From the NCBI RefSeq assembly GCF_042676245.1, contig NZ_JBHTKA010000015.1, positions 310,001 to 374,000 on the forward strand: a stretch of 64,000 bases of DNA, in the 5' to 3' direction. Below the pieces are notes generated by a model. It did not search any database. It saw only the letters and a program-made list of their open reading frames with translations, and was not told where the DNA came from. Source of the stretch: Ohtaekwangia kribbensis (GTDB lineage: Bacteria > Bacteroidota > Bacteroidia > Cytophagales > Cyclobacteriaceae). Positions 34,400 through 41,707 of this stretch are shown in pieces; position 1 is the stretch's first letter, and every line of letters starts with the position of its first letter. The translations under genes were made by a program, and so were the position numbers.

Positions 34400-35689
34400 A
34401 TGAAAGCGATCGTATGTATAGTCGTAGTGATGCTCTTCGCAGGGGAGAGTTTTTCACAGAACGGTACACAACAAAAAAATAAAGAACTGTCTGATAATCT
34501 TCCCCCACCGCATGCTACTAAATCCTCCATGAACTTTAGTAACGTGATCGGGTGGGAGGAAGGTCAGACTCCTCAGGCTCCTCCCGGATTTACCGTTACG
34601 CGTTTTGCTGACGGTTTTGAAAATCCGCGTTGGCTATATATAGCACCTAATGGAGATATACTGGTAGCCGAAAGCAATTCCAATTATTCATTCTTGATGC
34701 GGATCGGAGGTTGGATCATCGGTGCATCCAAATCTAAAAATATGCGCAAGAGCGCTGATCGTATTACGCTATTGCGTGACACCAATGGCGATGGTAAACC
34801 GGATACACGACAAATATTTCTCACCAAACTGAATCAGCCGTTTGGCATGCTCGTGCTCGACAACTGGTTCTATGTGGCCAACACGGATGCAGTGTGGCGT
34901 TATCCCTATAAACCCGGGCAACTTTCGATTACCGATAAAGGCCAGAAGATTGCTGATCTGCCTGCCGGTAAAATAAACCAGCACTGGACGCGTAATATCA
35001 TTGCGAGTAACGATGGAAAGAAACTATATATAGCGGTTGGCTCCGGAACCAACATTGCTGATAAAGGTATAAAGAATGAATACCTGCGGGCTGATATACT
35101 GGAGATGAATCCGGATGGGTCAGGGTTGCGGGTATATGCGAGCGGACTGCGTAATCCCGTGGGGATGGATTGGACTAATAATACTCTTTGGACAGTAGTA
35201 AATGAACGCGATGGCTTGGGCGATGACCTGGTGCCGGATTACCTCACCAGTGTAAAAGAAGATGGTTTCTACGGATGGCCCTGGATATACCATGGTCGTA
35301 CGGATGAGCGAGTAACAGAACCGAAGCCGGGTGTACTTGATAAGTATATAAAACCGGATGTAGATGTAGGTGCGCACACGGCTTCACTCGGACTTGCCTT
35401 CTATGACAAGAAAACCTTTCCGGAAAAATATCACAGCGGTGCATTTATAGCGCAGCATGGTTCATGGAATCGATCTGTCCTTTCAGGGTACAAAGTAGTT
35501 TTTGTTCCGTTTGATGACAACGGTAAGCCTGCTGGTAAAGATGAGGATTTCCTGACAGGCTTTGTCGCCAATCTGGACAAGGAGAAAGTGCATGGCCGCC
35601 CGGTATGCGTACGCGTTACACCGGACGGATCGCTGCTGGTGACCGATGATACCAGCAATGTGATCTGGAAAGTGAGTGTCGCCAAATAA
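34400..35689 (+). CDS. Secreted PQQ-dependent sugar (L-sorbosone-type) dehydrogenase
   Basis: A 429-residue periplasmic six-bladed propeller with a signal peptide (MKAIVCIVVVMLFAGESFSQ). Family motifs include GFENPRWLYIAPNGDILVAES, TLLRDTNGDGKPDTRQIF, LNQPFGMLVLDNWFYVAN, YASGLRNPVGMDW and FIAQHGSWNRSVLSGYKV, typical of the sorbosone/PQQ sugar dehydrogenase group. It would oxidise sugars or sugar aldehydes, passing electrons to the respiratory chain; the true substrate and PQQ use are not shown. It follows the DUF1328 gene by 14 bases. The AraC gene lies downstream. Confidence 0.88.
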   Translation: MKAIVCIVVVMLFAGESFSQNGTQQKNKELSDNLPPPHATKSSMNFSNVIGWEEGQTPQAPPGFTVTRFADGFENPRWLYIAPNGDILVAESNSNYSFLMRIGGWIIGASKSKNMRKSADRITLLRDTNGDGKPDTRQIFLTKLNQPFGMLVLDNWFYVANTDAVWRYPYKPGQLSITDKGQKIADLPAGKINQHWTRNIIASNDGKKLYIAVGSGTNIADKGIKNEYLRADILEMNPDGSGLRVYASGLRNPVGMDWTNNTLWTVVNERDGLGDDLVPDYLTSVKEDGFYGWPWIYHGRTDERVTEPKPGVLDKYIKPDVDVGAHTASLGLAFYDKKTFPEKYHSGAFIAQHGSWNRSVLSGYKVVFVPFDDNGKPAGKDEDFLTGFVANLDKEKVHGRPVCVRVTPDGSLLVTDDTSNVIWKVSVAK

Positions 35690-35733
35690 CAGTAGTAAAT
35701 TTCTTTTCGAGGGGAATCTTCTGATATCCTGTG

Positions 35734-35760
35734 CCGTTGACCTCACTATCAGTACAACGG
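35734..35760. promoter_or_regulatory. Inverted repeat CCGTTG-N15-CAACGG before the AraC gene
   Basis: Perfect six-base arms CCGTTG (35734-35739) and CAACGG (35755-35760), 21 bases between equivalent positions, end eight bases before the AraC start codon. Possible autoregulatory operator; equally could be chance. Confidence 0.3.
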
Positions 35761-35767
35761 TAACACT

Positions 35768-36706
35768 ATGAGCAAGAATCAGAATATTCCGATACACGGA
35801 AGCGAAGCGTTTGGTAAAGTATACTTTGATGAAGGTCCCGGCATGCAGGGTCCGCTAATTCGTAAACACAGCACGGAATATTTTGATATTCACCAGCGAT
35901 GCAACAGTAAACGTGCTATCGATGTGCATCGTCTCGATTTCTACATGGTATTCCTGGTAACAGAAGGCGAGGGGCTTCAGACCTTTGGTTTACAGGAACA
36001 CTATATCCGCAAGAATATGTTATGCTTTGTAAGTCCGGATATGATCAGTGCCTGGAAAGCAGAAGGCGATGAACAACGGGGTTACTACTGCTCGTTCTCG
36101 GATGACTTCTTCAATCTCGGTCGCGATAACAAAAACTTGCTGCATGAATTACCTTTCTTTCAGCTGGATGGCAATGCAGTACTTCATTTAACCGATGAGC
36201 AGACGAAGCATTATCTCGGTTTGTTTGAAATGATGCACACCGAGTATAAACAACGCAACGAGTTTTCCGATAATATACTCCGCGGATACCTGCATGCTCT
36301 TCTCAACAAAGCCTATTCACAATACGAATCATTCGATACACAACCAGCAGAATCCAACCGTTCATCTATACGCTTATTGAAATCATTTACCGCCTTATAT
36401 ATGCGCGATTTCAAAACGATAAACAAAGGCAATGCCATCAAACTTAAAAAGATAGCCGACTATGCAGATGAACTAGGCGTGTCTCAAAATCACTTGAATG
36501 ATACGATCAAAGATCTCACCGGTAAATCGGCAGGACAACTCATCAAAGACCAACTCATCAAGCAGGCAACAATGTGTCTCAAACACTCCCACAAAAGCAT
36601 AAGCGAAATAGCCTACCGCCTCGGCTATGATGACCCTTCGTACTTTGCGCGCTATTACAAGAGCCAAACAGGACAGACCCCCGCAGAATTTAGAAATAGC
36701 TTCTAG
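35768..36706 (+). CDS. AraC-family transcriptional regulator
   Basis: A 312-residue regulator. An N-terminal cupin-like sensor region (about 1-180, with FYMVFLVTEGEGLQTFG and FVSPDMISAWK) precedes the C-terminal AraC double helix-turn-helix (about 215-312). The second helix-turn-helix is recognised from SISEIAYRLGYDDPSYFARYYKSQTGQTPAEFR. The sensor carries a small-ligand-type barrel, so it probably responds to a metabolite. It may control the upstream sugar dehydrogenase or the downstream aldo/keto reductase; neither is shown. Confidence 0.93.
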   Translation: MSKNQNIPIHGSEAFGKVYFDEGPGMQGPLIRKHSTEYFDIHQRCNSKRAIDVHRLDFYMVFLVTEGEGLQTFGLQEHYIRKNMLCFVSPDMISAWKAEGDEQRGYYCSFSDDFFNLGRDNKNLLHELPFFQLDGNAVLHLTDEQTKHYLGLFEMMHTEYKQRNEFSDNILRGYLHALLNKAYSQYESFDTQPAESNRSSIRLLKSFTALYMRDFKTINKGNAIKLKKIADYADELGVSQNHLNDTIKDLTGKSAGQLIKDQLIKQATMCLKHSHKSISEIAYRLGYDDPSYFARYYKSQTGQTPAEFRNSF

Positions 36707-36854
36707 CCTCTGGCTGCCTGTTTTAAAATGGCCACTAGCTTCTGGCTACAAGTTGCTAGTAGGTTTTCTTTGTTTGACACTTGGAATTAGTGGTAACATA
36801 ACTTATAGTTACGCGGCCAACCGGTTCTCATTCCGCAGCCAGTAGCCAGCCACC
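36704..36854. repeat. Degenerate TAGC-TCTGGCT repeats in an intergenic spacer
   Basis: TAGCCTCTGGCTGC (36704-36717) and TAGCTTCTGGCTAC (36736-36749) are near-identical direct copies. GCAGCCAGTAGCCAGCCACC at 36835-36854 contains related words in reverse orientation. The first copy overlaps the end of the AraC gene. It looks like a low-complexity dispersed repeat; its function is unknown. Confidence 0.4.
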
Positions 36855-36978
36855 TTTTTCTCGTGGCTCAAAGCTCGCAGCTTTCCTGTATATTCTCCCT
36901 GCCATTCCGTATTTTGTCCTGAACTATAACACGCGCGGCCGGCAATTTTGTGTTCGTTAAATCAAACATTAAAAACGT

Positions 36979-37977
36979 ATGGAATACCGGCAGTTAGGAA
37001 ACGCAGGATTGCGAGTTCCTGTGTTAAGTTTAGGAACAGGTACCTTCGGTGGTACGAATGATTTTTTTAAGAAGTGGGGCGAAACAGATGTAGCGGAAGC
37101 AACGCGTCTCATCGATATATGTCTTGAGCGTGGTGTAAATTTCTTTGATACCGCGAATGTATATTCGTTCGGTGCTGCTGAACAAATTCTGGGTGCAGCA
37201 TTAAAAGGTAAAAGGAGTGAAGCCCTGATCTCTACCAAAGCAGGATTTATGATGGGCAGCAATACGAATGATAGCGGAGCATCGCGGTATCATTTGATCA
37301 GGGAAGTCGAGGCGAGTCTCAGGCGTTTGGCAACAGACTATATTGATGTATACTTCATTCACGCGTTCGATCCACTTACACCGGTAGAAGAAACACTGGC
37401 AGCCTTGGACCATCTTGTTGCGAGTGGAAAAGTACGCTATATCGGTTGTTCAAACTTTACAGCGTGGCAGGTAATGAAGTCGCTCGCGACCTCGGAGAAG
37501 TATGGTCTTGCGAGATATATAGTATACCAGGGATACTATTCATTGATCGGTCGTGAGTATGAATGGGAATTGATGCCGATGGCGAAAGATCAGAATATAG
37601 GACTGATGGTATGGAGCGCGTTAGGTTGGGGACGCTTAACCGGTAAAATTCGTCCAGGCCAACCGTTGGGAGAAGGTCGGATCAAATCCGGAGGTGCTGC
37701 CGGAGGACCAGAGGTATCGGATGAATATTTATTCAACGTGATAAGCGCGTTGGATGAAGTTGCGGCCGAAACAGGAAAAAGTATACCACAGGTAGCCATC
37801 AACTGGTTACTGCAACGACCTACAGTAAGCAACGTTGTGATCGGAGCCCGCAATGAAAAACAACTCATTGAAAACCTCGATGCTGTAGGGTGGAGCCTCA
37901 CCGCCGAACAAGTTACCAAACTCGAAGCTGCCAGCGACCAAAAGAAAATATACCCACACTGGGTAGGCATGCGCTAG
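36979..37977 (+). CDS. Aldo/keto reductase
   Basis: A 332-residue NADPH-dependent oxidoreductase of the (beta/alpha)8 aldo/keto reductase superfamily. The catalytic tetrad residues are visible: Asp and Tyr in NFFDTANVYSFG, Lys in ALISTKAGFM, and His in DVYFIHAFD. Cofactor-binding features at the C terminus include VVIGARNEKQLIENL. It resembles the YakC/Gcy-type group that reduces carbonyls. A repeat-rich spacer precedes it; a 228-base element with inverted terminal repeats follows. Confidence 0.94.
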   Translation: MEYRQLGNAGLRVPVLSLGTGTFGGTNDFFKKWGETDVAEATRLIDICLERGVNFFDTANVYSFGAAEQILGAALKGKRSEALISTKAGFMMGSNTNDSGASRYHLIREVEASLRRLATDYIDVYFIHAFDPLTPVEETLAALDHLVASGKVRYIGCSNFTAWQVMKSLATSEKYGLARYIVYQGYYSLIGREYEWELMPMAKDQNIGLMVWSALGWGRLTGKIRPGQPLGEGRIKSGGAAGGPEVSDEYLFNVISALDEVAAETGKSIPQVAINWLLQRPTVSNVVIGARNEKQLIENLDAVGWSLTAEQVTKLEAASDQKKIYPHWVGMR

Positions 37978-37981
37978 TTAT

Positions 37982-38209
37982 TTAACGTCATTTCGAGCGT
38001 GCGTGCTTTCTATGAAATGTGCATGTCCCGCGAGACCCCCATGTTACAGTTGTTCTCAACATGATGCACTGTATTGGGTAAATTACATCAAGAGCTATTC
38101 AATTATATATCCATAAAGAGTATATCAACGAATGCGTTGCTCCGACAAGGGACTTCTCGCATGAAGTATGGATATATGAACATAAAGCGTACGCTCGAAG
38201 TGACGTTAA
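37982..38209. repeat. 228-bp element with 22-bp terminal inverted repeats (MITE-like)
   Basis: The first 22 bases (37982-38003, starting TTAACGTCATTTCGAGCG) match the reverse complement of the last 22 (38188-38209) at 20 of 22 positions. A second, inner pair of related words lies inside (CCCGCGAGACCCC near 38026 and GGGACTTCTCGC near 38150). The terminal wording GTCATTTCGAGC and the inner CGAGAAGTCCC are typical of dispersed Bacteroidota/bacterial intergenic elements. No ORF is present. It separates the convergent aldo/keto reductase and cyclase genes, and its right end supplies the cyclase stop codon. No target-site duplication was recognised. Confidence 0.65.
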
Positions 38210-40134
38210 GAGTGTGCATTGACTTTATCCCGCAAGGCAAGCAACCTCGGGTCATTACGCAATCCTTTAAATGCCGGATACTCCAGGAATAAACCGATCG
38301 GTGCTATACGTTTCTCAACACACTGTGAGATGTGGTAAAATGCTTTTTCAGTATCGCCTAGGGCAAGCCATATACCTACAAGATCAGCATCGAGTACGGC
38401 ATCCGGATTTTCTGCCTGTTGTTGCTCGATTTTTCGAATACATTCAAGTGCATTTTCGTTGTGTCCCAATCGCGCGTGTGCATACCCGACACCCATCAGT
38501 CCTTTCAATGGATGATTGGTGAGACGATGAATCTCTTCAAACAATTTCAACGCACTTTCCCAATCACCTTTCATACCGGTGGCCCATGCTTTCAGTTCAA
38601 GACTGGCACGCATCTGCGGATCGATCTCCAGAATCTTGTTTGCCTGTTTGATAGCGTCATCGTAACGCTCGGCAAATATATACATCTTGCCCAGCGACTG
38701 ATTGGCTGTAGCAGATAGCGGATCAAGCTTCACAGCCTTCTCCATTACCTCAACAGCTTTATCTTTTTGTTCCGTCTGAATATAGTATAGCGATAACAAT
38801 TCGTAAGCAGCGGTTGCCCCGGGGTTCAGTTGTAACGCCCGTTGTAATGCATCGTATGCCAGTTGCCAGTTCCAGTCATACAGTAAATATATACCACCCT
38901 TGGCAATATGTCCTTCAGCAACCGTACTGTCGAGTTGCAAAGCTTTGCCGGCATAGCCATGCGCTCTTTCAAAAGCCGTGCGCGGCAGCATCTGTCCACT
39001 GGCACCAAGTCCGCTATAGGCCATGGCCAGCTTGGCATAGGCCAGCGCATAGTTGGGTTCGAGTTCAACTGCCTGCTGAAAGCATTCAATGGCTTTACGG
39101 GTATCGTTCGGTGTTACCTTGTTGGCGAAGTGTAGTCCTTTCAGATAGGCAGTATACGCTTCGGTGTTGCGGGCAGGAGGGGACTTTACTAGTTGTGCAG
39201 CCTGTGGTGATGAACTGAGATTTTCCCGAAGCTTATTCGAAATAATATTGCTGATCTCGTCCTGCACTTCAAATATATCTGTGAGGTTACGATCATAATT
39301 TTCACTCCACAAATGATAGCCATCGGCAGCATTGATAAGCTGTGCTGTAATGCGAACGCGATTGCCGGCCTTGCGCACGCTGCCTTCCAATACTTTATCA
39401 ACATTCAATTGAATGCCAATGTCGCGGATGTCAACGTTCTTGCCTTTAAAAGCAAACGCAGAGGTCCGTGATGTAACCTGCAAACCGTCCACTTTGGTAA
39501 GTGCATTCAACAGTTCTTCGGTAATACCATCACTGAAGTATTCATTTTCAGGATCGGCACTCATGTTTACAAACGGCAGCACTGCTAACCGGTTTACAGG
39601 CTGCCTGGTTTTACCCTGAAGCTCGGCTCGGTCCGGCACAACGATACCGCTATTCGCAATGGCATAGACGCGTACCGGCTTCTTTACATTTTTCATTTCA
39701 AAGTAACCCAGCTCACGCCATTGTATATCAGCCTGATTCTTGATCTCATCAAATACTTTCTCCGAAATGAGAATGCTTCCGGGAGCTGCAAGCGATTCAA
39801 TACGGGAAGCCAGGTTGACGCCATCGCCATAGATCGCTTCATCTTCAATGATAACATCACCGGTGTGGATGCCGATGCGCAGGTCTACTGTCAAGTCCCG
39901 TTTCAGTTCGCGTTGAATATCAACCGCGCACGTAACGCTGTCAATGGCGCTGCTGAAGATACTCAGCGAACCATCACCATAATATTGTATAGTCTTACCG
40001 TTGTGTTTTTCAACCAAAACCTCGAGCACGTCCTTCAGTCGCTTTCGCTTGGCGCGTGCCAGTTGTTCATTCTCCTGCATCAATGCAGTGTAGCCCGTCA
40101 TGTCTGCAAAAAGTATAGCCGCCAGTTGTCGCAT
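38206..40134 (-). CDS. Class III adenylate/guanylate cyclase with TPR tail
   Basis: A 642-residue cytoplasmic signalling protein. Domain order is: class III cyclase (about 1-165, with metal-binding aspartates in ILFADMTGYTAL and YYGDGSLS and the VNLASRI Asn/Arg motif); a TolB/FlgO-like domain (about 183-290: RLAVLPFVNMSADPENEYFSDGITEELL-type start); then at least eight TPRs to the end (for example EPNYALAYAKLAMAYSGLG and DPLSATANQSLGKMYIF). No membrane helix is seen. It should make cAMP or cGMP under control of the TPR sensor part; specificity is not assignable by eye. The stop codon lies in the right terminal repeat of the element at 37982-38209. Confidence 0.9.
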   Translation of the reverse strand: MRQLAAILFADMTGYTALMQENEQLARAKRKRLKDVLEVLVEKHNGKTIQYYGDGSLSIFSSAIDSVTCAVDIQRELKRDLTVDLRIGIHTGDVIIEDEAIYGDGVNLASRIESLAAPGSILISEKVFDEIKNQADIQWRELGYFEMKNVKKPVRVYAIANSGIVVPDRAELQGKTRQPVNRLAVLPFVNMSADPENEYFSDGITEELLNALTKVDGLQVTSRTSAFAFKGKNVDIRDIGIQLNVDKVLEGSVRKAGNRVRITAQLINAADGYHLWSENYDRNLTDIFEVQDEISNIISNKLRENLSSSPQAAQLVKSPPARNTEAYTAYLKGLHFANKVTPNDTRKAIECFQQAVELEPNYALAYAKLAMAYSGLGASGQMLPRTAFERAHGYAGKALQLDSTVAEGHIAKGGIYLLYDWNWQLAYDALQRALQLNPGATAAYELLSLYYIQTEQKDKAVEVMEKAVKLDPLSATANQSLGKMYIFAERYDDAIKQANKILEIDPQMRASLELKAWATGMKGDWESALKLFEEIHRLTNHPLKGLMGVGYAHARLGHNENALECIRKIEQQQAENPDAVLDADLVGIWLALGDTEKAFYHISQCVEKRIAPIGLFLEYPAFKGLRNDPRLLALRDKVNAHS

Positions 40135-40198
40135 AGCTGTAAAAATAACATCAGCAACGTTAGAAGGCTAATGCAAATGCATCTATTCCTCCAAATGA

Positions 40199-40230
40199 AA
40201 AAAGAGTATCCGGTAGGGGATACTCTTTTT
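40199..40230. terminator. Rho-independent terminator between the DUF4097 and cyclase genes
   Basis: Thirteen-base arms AAAAAGAGTATCC / GGATACTCTTTTT with a six-base loop. It ends the minus-strand DUF4097 transcript before the cyclase gene. Confidence 0.9.
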
Positions 40231-40251
40231 CAGGTTAACGAAATTTATCAA

Positions 40252-41217
40252 TTACCGATAGTTCAGGGATACGTTGCCATCGGAGGTGAGGCTTACCGGT
40301 ATACCACCGCCATTTATCTTACCGTGAATATATTTTTCGTCTGATGTGCCGCTGAAGTTATTGAGAGCAACATCCAGCGATTCACCTTTGATGTCCAGAT
40401 CCAGTCCCATGCTGTCAGGAATGGTGATCGATATATTTCCATCGCTTGTTCGAACAGCCAGTGACTTTTTGAGTTCAAGTATATTTCCGCGAATGTTACC
40501 ATCGGAAGAGGAAGCTTTTACAGAACCTGCAACATCTGTAAATGCAATGTCTCCATCGGATGTGCTGATGGTAATATCACCGGTTACATGAGACAGCACT
40601 ATATTTCCATCACTCGTTACTGACTGGGTGTTGCCTTTGATGTCTTCGGCCACAATATTACCATCGCTCGTTCTGGCTTCAACAGCACCGTTGATTTGCT
40701 TCACACTGATATTACCATCGGATGTGCGGCCAATCACATCACCGCCAACAGACGAGATCGCTATATTTCCATCGCTCGTTCTGCACTGCTGGCTCAAATC
40801 AAGTCCGGTAAGCGAAACGTTGCCATCCGAGGTTATCAGGTCGCAGGACGTTTCTTTCGGTACAGTAATTTTAAAACTAACCTGCATGTGATCTTTCCAG
40901 TTGAAACCCTGAATCTTCGGATACTCAACATTGATGTCGAGGCTGTTTCCGGTTTGCAAAACTGTTACCTTCAATTCTTTTTCAAGTTCTTTGCGGCTGA
41001 TCTGCAATACTTTGTTGTTACGTCTTACAATATATAGCACCTCGGCTTTTTTAGTATTGCCGGCCGATACTTCAATGTTACCATCGGAGGATGATATTTT
41101 CATTTTGGCAGGCGTTGCAAGATCATACGACTCTTTAAAAGAGTATTCACCGTTTTGCGACCAGCTCAACGAGATCGACAGGAGATAACAGATCAATAGT
41201 GAAGCTATTGTTTTCAT
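40252..41217 (-). CDS. DUF4097 beta-helix-like repeat protein, secreted
   Basis: A 321-residue protein with a signal peptide (MKTIASLLICYLLSISLSWSQ). About ten copies of a TSDGNI-type unit recur roughly every 20 residues (TSDGNVSLTG, TSDGNISVKQ, TSDGNIVAED, TSDGDIAFTD, SSDGNIRGN and others). Each is probably one turn of a right-handed beta-helix or stacked-strand structure as in DUF4097. Bacteroidota use such proteins at the envelope; the function is unknown. It is divergent from the PadR operon. Confidence 0.9.
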   Translation of the reverse strand: MKTIASLLICYLLSISLSWSQNGEYSFKESYDLATPAKMKISSSDGNIEVSAGNTKKAEVLYIVRRNNKVLQISRKELEKELKVTVLQTGNSLDINVEYPKIQGFNWKDHMQVSFKITVPKETSCDLITSDGNVSLTGLDLSQQCRTSDGNIAISSVGGDVIGRTSDGNISVKQINGAVEARTSDGNIVAEDIKGNTQSVTSDGNIVLSHVTGDITISTSDGDIAFTDVAGSVKASSSDGNIRGNILELKKSLAVRTSDGNISITIPDSMGLDLDIKGESLDVALNNFSGTSDEKYIHGKINGGGIPVSLTSDGNVSLNYR

Positions 41218-41325
41218 GGTATGTGGGTTTATCGGGTTAACTTCATAGGGTCATTCTATACTTTGACTTATGCTGCTAAGGAAAGGTTGCACGGTAACGT
41301 ATAAAAAGTTTTCAACCAGGATGTC

Positions 41326-41362
41326 TTGTAATCTCAAAACTATTTTACATACATTTACGTAA
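41326..41362 (+). promoter_or_regulatory. PadR operon promoter with overlapping palindrome
   Basis: TTG (41326-41328), 21 bases, then TACATTTA (41350-41357; TAnnTTTG with one mismatch). The palindrome-like TTACATACATTTACGTAA (41345-41362, 7 of 9 half-site matches) covers the -7 element and ends 10 bases before the PadR start. An overlapping symmetrical site fits autorepression by PadR (inference). Confidence 0.45.
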
Positions 41363-41371
41363 TTAATCACT

Positions 41372-41707
41372 ATGAAAGGGACAAACCTCGGAGAGTTTGA
41401 GGAGATTGTATTGCTGACTATTGCTGCATTGGTAAACGATGCCTATAGCGTTGCCATCTGCGATGAGCTCGAGAAGAACACTGGGCGTTCGGTAAAGCTT
41501 GGTGTAGTACATGCCGTGTTGAACCGCCTGGAAGAAAAAGGATTGGTAAAAAGTAAACTGGGTGAAGCAACGAGTACGCGTGGTGGAAAACGGAAACGCT
41601 TTTATTCCGTAACGAGCAGTGGTAAAGCTGCGCTGTTGAAAGCAAGAGAGGTGCGCGAACAACTTTGGAATCGTATACCGGATTTTATTCTGAAAGGCGC
41701 ATCATGA
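41372..41707 (+). CDS. PadR-family transcriptional repressor
   Basis: A 111-residue winged-helix regulator. Typical PadR features are LGEFEEIVLLTIAALVNDAYSVAICDEL at the N terminus and the wing with RLEEKGLVKSKLGEATSTRGGKRKRFYSVT. It has only the DNA-binding domain, as in the short PadR class. Its stop overlaps the start of the permease gene (ATGA), so the two are translated as a pair. It probably represses its own operon through the site described upstream. Confidence 0.94.
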   Translation: MKGTNLGEFEEIVLLTIAALVNDAYSVAICDELEKNTGRSVKLGVVHAVLNRLEEKGLVKSKLGEATSTRGGKRKRFYSVTSSGKAALLKAREVREQLWNRIPDFILKGAS

